From Gonapodya prolifera JEL478 (lineage: Eukaryota; Monoblepharomycota; Monoblepharidomycetes; Monoblepharidales; Gonapodyaceae): a stretch of DNA of 64,000 nucleotides. The notes beneath the pieces are model-generated. The model ran no database searches and was not told the DNA's origin. It saw only the letters and a program-made list of their open reading frames with translations. Below, piece by piece: positions 11,093 to 23,233 of this stretch. Made by a program: the position numbers and the translations under genes. The stretch lies in the NCBI GenBank assembly GCA_001574975.1, contig KQ965739.1, positions 739,826 through 803,825 on the forward strand, given 5' to 3'. The stretch's first letter is position 1; each line of letters opens with the position of its first letter.

Positions 11093-11522
11093 TTGGGATG
11101 GATTTCAGGATTGGTTTCGTGTGGTCACAAAAATGTTGGTTTTGTGGCCGCCCAACTCGCCCTTCAACATGGGACGGCACGGGCGATGTATTTATTCCAG
11201 AACCAACATCATCCCTCTCTCCCAGAACTCTTGATATCACCCCGATTCATATAAGCCAAAAACCGGGGGAAAAAATTAGCCCTCGAACCATCTCTAGTAA
11301 AATTTCATAACAAGTAAATAGTGCCGGTAAGCTATGCGTAGTGCAAGGAACTTGAACATAAGTATGGCAAGTAGTAAGTTAGTTTGTATGGAATGAGGGC
11401 GAAGCTGAGGCACTTTATGTGGAGGATTCTGTGTGGCACACTCCGGAACGAAAGCAACTTTCAAGGCGATTCTTCGTTTCCTTAGTTCACATTGCTTTCG
11501 GAGTTTGCCTGGGACCCTAACG
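11093..11522. promoter_or_regulatory. Divergent AspRS/HMGR promoter with an SRE-like site
   Basis: This is the 430-base region between the start codons of AspRS (-) and HMG-CoA reductase (+). At 11236-11244 it reads ATCACCCCG, eight matching bases followed by a mismatch to the sterol regulatory element ATCACCCCAC bound by SREBP. The site is seen directly; that it works is inference, supported only by a SCAP homologue lying 6 kb away and by HMGR being a classic SREBP target. I saw no clear TATA box. Short ORFs in this interval look random. Confidence 0.35.
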
Positions 11523-14500
11523 ATGACCCAGACGAAGGCAAACAATGCATCACTGACGTCGGTGGTGCGGAGAATCGCCCTTGCCAGTGCCCGACATCCA
11601 TTGGAAACAATCGCATTCTCGCTCTTTCTTACCTCGGCTGCATATGTTTCACTTGTTCACTACTTTGCGAAATTTGGCGTTTCCGGCGCGAATGTTCATT
11701 CTTCAACGACACTTGGCGACCCATCTTTTGGTCCTGAAGCCTTCATGGAAGGAACGAGGATCACCCACCTTGCATCTAATGGATCCAAGGAGCTAATTAC
11801 GCTTCCAGAAGACGCCATTGCTGGAGTTAAAGAGGCTCTTCTCATCACAATCGCAACAGCGGAGGTCGAGTACACGGAATTGATCAGCAGATTACTGTCT
11901 TCTCGGGTGGCTTCGAAAGATTCTTTCGGACACTATATGCCCATCGACAAGCTTTGCACGTCTAGGAATGGCGAATGCGTCCGGTTCACCAGCCAAGCTG
12001 AACAAGGGGATGACAAAAGTCGATTTTCCTTTTCATGGCTCCTCGACATATCCACTCCGGAACAGAAGGAAAATGGGCTTGGCTGGGAGAAAAACCTATT
12101 GAGCGCGTTCGTTCCCGGCATGAGAGCAACTTTGGTCTCTCATCTACAAACACGGCAAGGATCAACTGGCATTATGGCAGAGGGACTGGACGATCTGAAG
12201 AACTCGTGGGATGTGAGTGCATCTTCAACAATGCAGCATCTTGCATCGCTTTCAGTATTGATGCATGCAACCGAACCCCGATGGTAGAATTCCGAGCCCG
12301 CAGATATTTTTGTCGTTGGGTTAGGATGGCTATTAATGCTGGGCACGATCGTTGCAACGTTTGTGAAACTCCGGGGTGTTGGCTCGCGCTTCACTTTGGG
12401 TATGTTGCGGAAAAATATGATGACGAAAGTTCTCAACATCAACATTGATAATGCCTCATTTTTAGGTTTCGCTGTTATTGTGAGCAGCACATGTGCACTT
12501 ATGTGCGCACTCGCGATTGCAAGACTGTCTGGTGCTTCCTTTTCACTGGCTCAGTTGAGGTGAGGTCGTCGTTTTTTCACATCGAATTGGTAGAGCACCT
12601 AACGTCCTACACAGCGAGGCGCTGCCATTCTACGTCGTTGCTGTATCGTGGGATCGACAGATCGACCTAACCCGGAGCATTGTCGCTTTCGAAAAGAAGT
12701 CGGACGACAATAACAGAAGGACTGCAGTGAGGGAGAAAATCGCTGGCGGGGTGGACCTGAATTGCGCCAAAATAATCAGGGAATACGCAGTAATTGCCTT
12801 GGTGCTTTTCTTTGGCGCTCTTACCCGTACGTTCACTGCTCCAACATTGTGCTTTGGCTGATTATTAATGTTTAAATCACTCCAGGAGTGCCAGGCCTGA
12901 ATGATTTCTGCCTCTTGGCCTGTCTTATCACCATTTTTGATGCGTTGTTCCTTTTTACTCTCTTCACAGCAGTTGTCGCAGTTAAACTGGAGGTGATTGA
13001 AGTCTTACTTTATTCGTTTCGAGAATTCTCTTGAATTTTGGTGCCCACAGCTCAACCGTATTAGCGAGACTCAAGGATCGTCGACAAGTGCGTCACCAGC
13101 GCGAGAACAAAGTGCACGCATACAGTCTTCCGCATCGAGTGCAAGCTTCCTATCCGAATTCTCCATCACCAGTTGGACTGAAAGCCCTCTTGCAAGCAAG
13201 ATCAAACTTTTCATCGTGGGTTTAGTTGCAAAATACACCAAGTGCGTTTTTAACCGTTTCTAACCGTGTGTCTAGGTTTTGGGTTTCTTAGTTGTCCATT
13301 CTCTGAACGCTTCTGCCGGTTTCTCTCTAATTACCTCCGAGAAGTCGGACGTCCAAGCAATCCCTTATGGAGCACTTCGCATGGATGTAGAACATGCGCT
13401 CGAAATGCTTGAACCAGGCACTGTACTGCGTGTGGGAAAGAAGATTGTATTTGAAACCAATAAACCAAGCGACACCGTGCTGAGCTTGGGTGGACAACCT
13501 TCACAGGACTCTGATTGGATGATCGCTACAACAGCAGTTGCTATCCTTGGATGGGGCTTGTATCTGACGACTTCTCGTGCTAAATCAGCTCCTATGGATC
13601 GCGCAACAATAAACAAAAAGACCGTATCTGACGACGAAACCGTCAACACAACCAGCAAATCTAATAGTGCTGTTGGGGAGCACCTCTCAGTCGACAGACA
13701 AAAGGAATCCAAACATGTACATATTGCGGAGTCGATGGCACTGGATGTGAAATCCCTGCGCCCAGCTCCACGACGCTTATCACAGCCTCCAAAACCAGAT
13801 GCCACAATGACAGCTCGCAGACCCTCTTTCAAATTCGAAAACGCCTCATCCGAGACAAAAGGTCGGCGACCCTCATTCAAAGTTGATTCGGAGTCTCTCC
13901 CCCGTCATGAAGATTCAGGAGTGGATCTCTCCAGCAAAGCTAACCCCCGTTCACTGGATGTGTGTCTCGCCATAGCAAAAGAAGACGGACCACATGCTCT
14001 TACTGATGAGGAGATTGTGCTCTTGGTTGACAAAGGACACGTCAAGGAGTACACGTTGGAAAAATGGTGCATTGATCCGGTTCGCGGTGTGAAGATCCGC
14101 CGAATGCTCGTTGGTAAGTGGTACCCTATACGCGTAAGCACAGTCCTGACCACGCTTGCTTCAGCGCGAACAATAGATAAGCCGAACGCTGGTCAGCTCT
14201 TACCCTACCACCATTACGACTATGCTGGCGTAGTGGGGCAATGCTGCGAAAATGTACTTGGGTGAGACAGTGTGTCGTTATTGTTTACATCACTTTTTGT
14301 GAAACTTCCTCCAGGTACATGCCGATCCCAGTTGGAGTTGCGGGACCATTTTTGGTGGACGGAAAGGCCTATCAGGTTCCTATGGCGACAACTGAAGGTG
14401 CCCTCGTCGCGTCGACATCGCGGGGATGTAAAGCGATAAGCAACAGCGGGGGTGCCCGAACAGCCATCTTGGCAGATGGAATGACCCGTGGTCCTGTCGT

Positions 14501-15721
14501 CGAATTCCCTTCCTCCGTAAGAGCAGCGGAGGCCCGCAGGTGGGCAGAGTCTGAAGAAGGATTCCGGAAGCTCAAGGCGGCATTTGAGAGCACGACACGG
14601 TTCGGAAAACTCAACAAGCTGAAATTAGGGAACGCAGGAAAGCTTCTATTCTTGCGGTTTTCCACTTTCACGGGCGATGCAATGGTAAGTTGAATGCCTC
14701 TAGTGCCTTTGATCTTCTACATGATTGTTGACCAGGCATTTTAGGGGATGAACATGATCAGCAAAGGTTGTGAGAAAGCTCTTGATGAGATGTCAGTATT
14801 ATTTCCGGACATGCAAATCATATCACTGTCTGGCAACTACTGCACGGATAAGGTTCGTCGGCTTATTTCTCACGTGGGGTGCGGTAATCTTGACGATGAA
14901 TTAAATTCAGAAACCAGCCGCGATTAACTGGATTGAAGGACGAGGAAAATCTGTCATTGCCGAAGCCGTAATCACAGGAAAAATTGTGCAGTCTGTGCTC
15001 AAGACAACGGTGCCAGCAATAGTCCATTTGAACACGAGCAAAAACCTTATCGGATCTGCCATGGCTGGTAGCATTGGAGGTTTCAACGCACACGCTGCAA
15101 ACATCCTCACAGCCATTTATATCGCAACGGGACAGGATCCTGCGCAAAATGTCGAAAGCAGTCAATGCATGACTCTGATGGAGGCGTGAGTACGTTTTGG
15201 GTTGACTGTCTGTATCATTGGAGTCCATCTGTTTATAACTAGGGTGAACAACGGCCAAGACCTCCACATCTCGGTGACAATGCCTTGTATTGAAGTGGGA
15301 ACAGTTGGAGGTGGTACAACACTCCCTCCACAAGCTGCATGCTTGGATCTGTTGGGTGTTCGGGGACCTTGCCATGAACAACCCGGTCGCAACTCCCAGC
15401 AGTTGGCTCGCATCATCGCCGCGTCAGTTATGGCGGGTGAATTGAGCTTATGTGCTGCGTTGGCAGGTGAATAATGGCTATTTGTTGGGGTGAAAAATTC
15501 AAATATGACTCATTGCATTTTTAGCCGGACACCTGGTGAAATCGCATATGGCGCACAACCGCGCTCCAGCGGCCGCATCCCCTCCTGCAGCATCTGCTCC
15601 TGCAGTCGTCGTAAGCCCCACTCCTGCTCCTAGAGTCCAAAATCTCGTGCACCCCACTCAACTTGGGATTTGTTCAACATCTGAGTCGCCGTCGAATACG
15701 TCATCTACCGCATCACTATAA
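11523..15721 (+). CDS. HMG1: 3-hydroxy-3-methylglutaryl-CoA reductase
   Basis: Reduces HMG-CoA to mevalonate with NADPH at the ER membrane, the rate-limiting step of sterol and isoprenoid synthesis. Thirteen exons (11523-12212, 12288-12399, 12466-12559, 12615-12826, 12886-12992, 13051-13215, 13276-14113, 14165-14261, 14315-14684, 14745-14852, 14911-15185, 15243-15466, 15525-15721) join in phase to 1162 residues. The membrane part carries a sterol-sensing region ([29 protein letters not shown]). The catalytic domain has [54 protein letters not shown] and the catalytic His in [10 protein letters not shown]. The residue after that Arg is Ala, where human HMGR has the AMPK-phosphorylated Ser872. 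The acceptor of exon 2 (12288) has an alternative a few bases downstream. A Pro/Ala-rich tail of about 60 residues follows the catalytic domain. Confidence 0.95.
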
Positions 15722-15774
15722 TACTTCATATTTGTTAGTGGTGCATGTACAGTATCTCATTTCCAAAGTAAATA

Positions 15775-17112
15775 TCAATTGTGAAGTTCCCATACCGTCC
15801 CGACATGATCCATTTCCCCCGCCACTTCAGTCTCAATCAAGGCTTGGAGAACAGCAAGCCCACCCTGAACTTCAAGCTTCTGGATTGTCTCTGCAAGCAA
15901 GATCACCCCACCCCCTGAATGTTTTATCGAAGTTCTCTCCATGGAGCTAGAAAAGCGACATTGATTTTACATACCTGGTGTGACAAACCCGTTAGACGCC
16001 CGTTGAGCAAATACCATTGCGGCAGCAGCAGCTCGAAGATTTCCTTGGGGAAAGGAGGATGAAACACCATCGTGGGATTCCTGGGGTCCTTTAATTGTTC
16101 TCCTCTGGGAGCACAGAGCCATGTGAAACAACAAGTAATTTTCCATTTCGAAAAACAGCATGTTCGGATACTGCTTGCAAAGATCGTCTATCAAAGATGT
16201 GTTTGAATCATCGAAGTGGGGGCTGTTGGGGTCGATTCATGTCACTTCCCAAATCCACTTCAAAAGGCAAAGTTCAGAAATCTCACTCATTCCGACCTTG
16301 AGATGGATAGAAATAATCGGTTGAGGCATTCAAGCCTCTGCAAACTGACTCAGGGCCAAGCACTGCGCTCAAACGTGACTCAAGAAGAGAAGCAAGAGTT
16401 GGATCAGCAGGGACACTCTTCGAAAACACGTATGGAGCACCTAGTGGAGCAGCGGGAGGAACAAACGAAGGTACATGGCCAAACTTTCAAGACCTCGATT
16501 GTCAAATAGACTTCACCTGATCCGTCTACGAAGTAATCGTGATTTCTGGAAACACAAACGCTCGCGTCGGCAACGACAATCTGACCAATTTGGCCCCGGG
16601 TACGGTCTACGCTCCCACAAGAGCCAAAGCGGATCACCACCATCTCTCCAGAAACGACAGCTCGACACTCGCGTATAAACTGTCTGTGACCATGAATACT
16701 ATGTCACGACAGAAAAATTTGAGAGATGATCATACCATATCAGTGACAGCAAGTCCCATGCCAATAGCCACGATCGAAACAGGTACTCCTTTAAAGCGGC
16801 CTAGATAATCGGAAATCACGGAGAGCTCTCCATCTGTTGGTAGAGCACCATTGCTCACCAGTTATAGTGAAAAATTGTCTCTTGGAGGTAAACTCGTAGG
16901 GTTTGGGAATAGGATCAAGGTGAGACGCAATGTTGCGAGCACGATAAGCATCTCCGACAGTTATAATCCGGTTCGCAACTTCGCCATCTGTGGTAACAGG
17001 TGAGAATCGGCGGGGACCTCAGTTATGCGAGAAGCTCACACTTGGTGCCAACATGGTATGTTCTGCCATCTGACAGCGGAAAGTTTGCATCCTTGAATGT
17101 GGGTGGTGCCAT
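15775..17112 (-). CDS. Uridine phosphorylase (nucleoside phosphorylase family)
   Basis: Phosphorolysis of uridine to uracil and ribose-1-phosphate in pyrimidine salvage. Seven exons (17040-17112, 16859-16987, 16736-16833, 16517-16679, 16287-16440, 15975-16222, 15775-15914) join in phase to 334 residues. The N-terminal GEVANRIITVGDAYRA is the family phosphate/ribose-binding opening. The middle block FIRECRAVVSGEMVVIRFGS-CG is close to animal UPP1/2 (REARAVVDG..LRFGTCG). ASTDYFYPSQGRND is the substrate-loop region, and MENYLLFHMALCSQ carries the ribose-binding Met-Glu. It could act on related pyrimidine nucleosides. It ends 53 bases from the convergent HMGR gene and starts 257 bases from the divergent SCAP gene. 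Confidence 0.85.
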
Positions 17113-17369
17113 TTGATTTAATTACAACTGGGAGGTGGAGGTTGCGGGGGAGGAAGAAAGGAAGGGAGCAATTCGGTTCACCTGCTAAATGTTGGTCGGT
17201 CTCCCGCCGGTTGAATTTTTCGTACGAGTGATGTTCTGATCGCAAGGATTTTCTTGTCGATTGCACAGGATCGCTGCACAGAGGGACCGCTGTTTTTCTC
17301 TGGAGCTGTGGGGCTTTGCTGTATGCGATCGTTCTCCATCCCGCTCCCAGTTTGCGACTTCCCCCTGGC
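17113..17369. promoter_or_regulatory. Divergent promoter of uridine phosphorylase and SCAP genes
   Basis: A 257-base interval between two start codons on opposite strands. It holds a G-rich stretch (ggaggtggaggttgcggggg), a CACCTG E-box near 17180, and GAGTGATG, whose reverse complement CATCACTC is loosely SRE-like. None of these is strong enough to call a regulator. Confidence 0.3.
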
Positions 17370-20300
17370 ATGACACGCCCACAGTCGAAAATCGATGCCA
17401 CATTCTACGCGCATGGAGTATTTTGTGCCACACATCAACTTCTTATCTTGGTTGTGTGCGCCGTTATCATCCTTGCATTGTCAACACCAGTTGCCAAGCA
17501 GATTTATGGAGAAGCGCTTGTGCACTTTAGCCCACCAACAAATGAGAGCTGCACTGACGAAGCAGTGTCGTGTGGCTCTGGGAAACCGCATGGGAGTACC
17601 GATTCCGTCGAGTGGGCGGAAGTATGGAAGGAGTGGAACGAAGCGTTCAATCCAGGAGCCATTACGGACGAAAAGAACACAAGTTTAAAATCGTGAGTGT
17701 TGAAATCAAAAGAAAGGAGCTTTGGTGCTATGGCCTTACACCAAAGGTGCTTTTGGGAAGTCACGAGGGACAGAAGAGTGTCAACAAGAGGATTCACCAC
17801 CTAATTTCATCAAAGGATCATTCGAAGTAGCAAGAATGGATGCACGATCGGTGTTTTTCAAGATTATTTTTCAAGACTGCCTCTCAATGCTTCACCATTC
17901 CTTCACCGCTGCTATTCTTGCTTTTGATTCTTCTCCTCAGCCGGCGTTTTCTTTACATCTCCACTCTCGTGTTCTCTCCTGCACCATATGTATCCCGTGA
18001 TGGTGATTCAGGGATGCAATTTACTTCCAAATTGCCTCCACGCTTACTTCAGCCTTTCCTTGACCACCTTCATTCTTCGGGACTCCAGGACCTCTGCTAT
18101 AAGCGACGACCCGCTCATATATCAGAATTGCGGGATAAAGGGAGTCTTGAGTGTCTAATCTGGGCACAAAATGTGCGATCAGAGTCTCAAAGTGGACCAG
18201 ACATCTCTGGATTCGAACGAATGATGACGAGCGGCACTGATGAGGTGGAGCTTACTAACGCAGTGGATAAAATGAGAAGGTCTTTGTGGAACTCGACGCT
18301 TAACGACAGTCACCCTCGCGTAGATACAGATGTGGAACGCCTAACGGACTCGTCCGATGGCCAGAGCCAATCTTCTTCCACCCCTGCTCCACGGTCACTT
18401 TTCCCACCCACTCCTTCATTCCTTCTTTTCTTTTTTATCGATGGACACAAGTTCTCCAACCCGAGCCAGTTTCATTCCCTCATATCGGAATCACTCATCG
18501 CCCTTAACAGCTCATCGCCCAATCTACGTGTTGTTTCTTCCCACCCTCCTATGGAATTCGCGAACTATCAATCGCACACAACCAACAGCGAACGTTATCG
18601 AGTGGACCCACTCCATGTCATTCGCCCTCCCCCTTACATCATCGCAGCAGTCGGCACCCGTCTTTCAGCCGAGCACTTTCTGATCCTACTGTCGTACATT
18701 CTTGTATTTCTGTACATCTCCCTCAGAGTTGGCAAAGTGGACTTGGTAAAATCAAAGTTCGGGTTGGGATTTGTTGCAGTGCTTACAGTGGTGCTCAGCT
18801 TGGTGATGAGCGTTGGTTTATGTGGGCTATTGGGCATTGAATTTTCAATGGTGCCATGGTGAGTCTTCCCAGAAGGAATGCCTCAACATTGGATATCTAG
18901 ACCATCGACTCACTCTTCGAAATGTGTTGCAGGGAGGTTTTTCCTTTTCTTATTATTCTCGTTGGCGTTGAGAATATGTCCACCATCACTTCAGCGGTTG
19001 TCAATACATCCATGGACTTACCCGTGAAAGAAAGGGTTGGAAGAGGTAAGAAGCTCAAGGGAATTGCAAAGCCCAAGTGGGTTTAAGACTTCGTATCGAC
19101 CTTTCGGATATGCTTTGTTCCAGGGTTGGGTATCGTCGGCGTGAACATTTCAGTCTCTTTGGGGGTTGAACTTGCTATACTAGTAGTTGGCGCAGCGACA
19201 AATATACCAGCGTTCCAGGTGGGTCCGCGTGAGCGCATAGTTGCGTTTACCGCGACATACAGTAATCTTGTACTGTTTAGGAATTCTCTCTTTTTGCGGC
19301 TGTCACCATTCTGATGGATTACTTTCTCCAGCTTACCTTCTTCACCACTGTTCTATCTATCGACATACGTAGGCTGGAAGTGAGCTCGCAAAGGCCTGTC
19401 GTTTGTTAGAGCAAACTCTGAAATAACCGCCATCACAATACCCAGCTCTCAGATCTCCACAATCGGCGTGTAGCTGATATCATTCGCCAACACTCGTCCA
19501 CAGATGTCATTGCGTTGGGTGCATCCGGTGCGAAGGCTGAGGCAGGTGGTGCATCTCCAACGTCCGCGGAAAGGTCGCCTGTCAGTGCTGCAGCGGAGAA
19601 ACAGAAGTCGCGTGTTCTTTTCAATAATGCCATCGTGGGTTACTTCCTTAGGTGCAAATACTTTGATTTTAATACTGATTTTCAGTTTCATGTACTAAAG
19701 ATGGTCTTCTTTGTGCTCCTTGTGGGATTCATCACGTACGAAGTCCTAATTGTGCAGGGAAGGCTTGCTGCAAGAGATAACTACGCTACAACACCCACAA
19801 CTCCTCCGAATGGCCAAGCACCAGTTCCAGATCCGGATTTTGCACGACTGTACGACCGTCTCTTCGAAAACGTCGGATGGGAACAGGAGCCTTGGGGGCG
19901 CAATTATGATTTTGTGGAAGTTTCGGATTTTTGGGAGATTCTCTTCGAAACCGCCAAAGATGTCGAGTCCCGAGATCCACAATCGAACAGCGTCAATCAT
20001 CTTTTGGCGTCGCCATCTTCAGCAGAAGTTCGTTCGCGGCCACCACCATTGATAGCTTTTAGCCGCCTCTTTCAACCTGCAACCCTATCTGCTGCCTTTT
20101 GGGTGACAGCGACTCTGGTGGTCTTGCTAAGCCTTCTCATTTTCGCTTTCGTCAGTCTGACGAGTACATTACACCAAGTTCTTAGCGATGGTTGGGGTTG
20201 GGTTGCAGATTGGTGGACTCAGTTTTGGACAGACAGGAGCGCTGTTTCGGCGTCATCGTCATCTAAGGGAGCGAAGGAAAAGAACAGAAAGTCTGCATTA

Positions 20301-22208
20301 ACTGGTAGAGGGACACCAGGCTCAGACCGGTGGTCAGTGAGGGGTCTCCCAAGTGGGACTGGCCAAATCCCAAACCGCAGGCTGGGCAGAGGTTTTTGGT
20401 TGCAACCTAAAATGCGAAGGTCTCACGAAAATGACAGACGTCAAGCTTCCAACGAACAGCATATACTACAGGGGAGGTCTGACAACAGAAGCTTTGTGGT
20501 GGAACTTTTGAAGTCACCTGCTGATCTTAAAAGCACCCACTCACCAAATCGCTCGATTGAGATGCCTTCTAATGCTGTGGGCAACTCAATTCAATCTTTG
20601 CATCTTTCTGATTGTGGCTGGGTTGTATGGAAATCAATTTTCGACTCAGATGTTGTCCGAGTTGATGAAAGGTTAGCGCTCGAGATGCCCTCCAAAGTCA
20701 CGTGCATCAAAATGGGTATGGTTAGTTGTCAACCCGGGGAGGTCGCACTGACGAGGCGGCGCTTCTTGGTCGTAGGAAGAATGGACGGTAATCTGTCCGT
20801 CCTGGAGATGGGCTCAGAAGGCCGGCCTACAAAAGTACTCGTTCAAGCAACCAACGCTACGACTGTCGCGAAAGAAGATTTGCGAAACCAAATGGGGAGC
20901 ACCCCAATTCAGAAGATCGTGTTCTTAGATTCCTCTGCTTCACTTCCCGGAATTGGCGTTGTGACGACTTTTGTCGCGATATCCGCTAGCGGCTTCATCC
21001 AAATGTTTGAGATTTCGGGAACTGATGACACTACCCTCCTTCAGCACGTCGGAGTGTATCGAAGTGAGATCTCAGTCCGGGAATGTTGGCCGGGTCCTCA
21101 ATGTACAATGTTTTTGAGTGGAGATAACGAGGACCTATTCTTGTTGGACTTTGGTAAGAGGCGAAAGACCATAAGTGAAGGCAATACCTTTCTTGATTGC
21201 AAGGTTGCTGTGGTGAAGCGGAGATGTGGTGCACGAGCACTTTCTGTGATGGAACTTCCAAGGGGAGATCAGCCTATTCAGATCGTTTTTCTAGGTCTCG
21301 CGAATGGTGACATCGCATTGCTCAAGATGCCATCTATGGAAGTCATTGGGCGAATCGTTGGAAAACCTGGGTTTGTAGTGACGAAGATCATGGCGAACTT
21401 TTTGCAACAAACCAGTTCCCATCCTACCAAATGCGTGACATGGAGATGTATCTTGGCAGCATCATTTAGCAGTGAGCGCGTTGGAGTGTGGGAGCTGTCA
21501 TTCACCCAGAATGAGGATCAGGATGAGGATCCGGAGACCCACCCACGTAGTGGTCGAAGTCTTCCTCTGCTTCGGTTCTCGGTGGAAAGATTCCATGGCC
21601 AGATCTGCCAGCCAGGAAGTACAGAGTTTTTCATGAGCTCAAGTCTCCTTTCGGGGATACGGCGTCGGAAAGTTCTGAACTCCCTAAAGCAAGGAGGACA
21701 ACGTTCATATCACGCGACGACTGAGAGAAAGGAACTTGATGAAAGTGTTGCTGCTAAAGACGAAGTTTGGTGGTGGGAGATGTGGATGTGCGACTTGGTT
21801 TCAGCGCAATATGAGGACTTTGGAGAATACCAAGAGGACAGGCGCTTGCCCTTGTCTGGAGCAGTCTTGCTTTTTGAGGACCCCTTGAAAGGCATAGGGG
21901 TTTCTGCAGTAGATGATGAAGAGGATGAGTCAGGTGTTATTTTGGATCGAGCGGCGTCCCGGAGTAGCGAAGGGGATGTCTTATCTCGGAATGAGTTGGC
22001 ACTCCGGTTTGGCGTACCCGCGCTCTCTGTGGGACATCTAGAGTCGAATGGCAATGTTTCGTGCTTCAGTTACGGCGATTGTGTTGTCCGCGTGATGGTT
22101 CAACGCGACGTGACGGACCACCCTTCGCACTCGGATCAATCTCTCCGGTTCACCGATTCTGATTTACGCATAGATGCTGCATATACCCGTCTCAAAAAGA
22201 TACAATAA
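17370..22208 (+). CDS. SREBP cleavage-activating protein homologue (SCAP)
   Basis: SCAP escorts membrane-bound SREBP transcription factors from ER to Golgi when sterols are low. Exon 1 (17370-17692) encodes a first membrane helix ([14 protein letters not shown]) and a lumenal loop. Exon 2 (within about 17755-17972) continues the loop, but its 5' junction does not fit in phase and is unresolved. Later exons are firm: 18012-18858, 18933-19045, 19124-19218, 19281-19379, 19446-19634 and 19686-22208. The sterol-sensing domain is unmistakable: [67 protein letters not shown], then [19 protein letters not shown]. The long C-terminal exon has weak WD40-like repeats (for example [20 protein letters not shown]), as SCAP should. 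Overall about 1,460 residues. The 51-base intron 19635-19685 has no stop codon in frame, so it could be retained. Confidence 0.88.
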
Positions 22209-22247
22209 GTCACGCATGTAATTATACTCTACAGATGTAAATATCCT

Positions 22248-23012
22248 TCACTCTCCATGTTTCAATACACGAACGAAATCACGGTAATTAAACAACCCTT
22301 GAGAGTCAACTGGTGAAGCCTTGAACATTGTGTCAACCTGCAAGGCCATTTATTTAAATGACCAGTGACGAAAGTCAAAGATGGTCGTCCCACCTCTTCG
22401 TCCGTGAACCTCTCTCCCATGCTTGTCATAAATTCCCTGAGTTCGTCAGCGTTCACGTATCCATTCTTCTTTTCGTCGAAGCACTCAAATGCTTGGAGAA
22501 TCTCGTGTTCTGGATCCGTTCCGCTCATTTTCTCTCCCATGAGAGTGAGGAACATCGTGAAGTTGATGGCGCCTGGTGCTTCATTTATCATATCGTCGAT
22601 GTATTCTTCAGTGGGGCTTTGACCTCAACGTGCCAAAATACATGTAGCTTTTGAACGAATGATGGAAGGATATACACCCACCAAGAGAAGCAAGCATGTC
22701 CTTCAAATCCTCTTTGTCCAGAAAGCCATCCTGATCATGATCTATTATCGAGAAAGCTTCTTTGAATTCCGCGATTTGTCTCTGATCAAACATCGCGAAC
22801 ACATTCGAATTCTGGCGGACAGCGCGTTTCTTCTTTGATTTCTCCCTACGAGACGACTGAGAGAAGCGGAACAAGTTGGTAAGAACCATTGTCGGAGGAA
22901 CCGCAACGAACGGTGTCTTCTCTTTCAGTTTCCAGCGAAGGGAAGCGAGACTCCTCGCTTGGTTGAACTCTTGTTGATCCTTTTGGCGCAATCATCTTCG
23001 TCCACTCACCAT
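22248..23012 (-). CDS. Myosin II regulatory light chain
   Basis: EF-hand light chain that binds the neck of myosin II and switches on cytokinetic contractility when phosphorylated. Exons 23010-23012 (ATG only), 22682-22856, 22394-22623 and 22248-22337 join in phase to 165 residues, the usual length. The N-terminus reads [23 protein letters not shown]; Ser18 sits where animal RLC has the MLCK/ROCK Ser19, while the neighbouring Thr18 is Asn here. EF-hand 1 is [12 protein letters not shown], a good Ca/Mg site. The third EF-hand is degenerate ([14 protein letters not shown]), as in the family. An alternative start in exon 2's upstream stretch ([11 protein letters not shown]..) is possible if the first intron is not removed. 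Confidence 0.9.
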
Positions 23013-23233
23013 ATCGTTTCAATTCCTTTTGGCTGATGAGTTGCCGGCAGTAGCGATCACCTGACCACAGCCGTCCACCCCGCCCCCCACCAACAATGCG
23101 GTAAGTGTCCAGCACATCTATTTTTCCTTTCACAATTCCTTCTTTCATCTCAAAGCAAAGCTTTTCGCAATTCTCTAAAAATTCTTCGAAATCCCATAAC
23201 TTTCCAGAGCTTTTCAGCTTGCAATTCAGCTTC

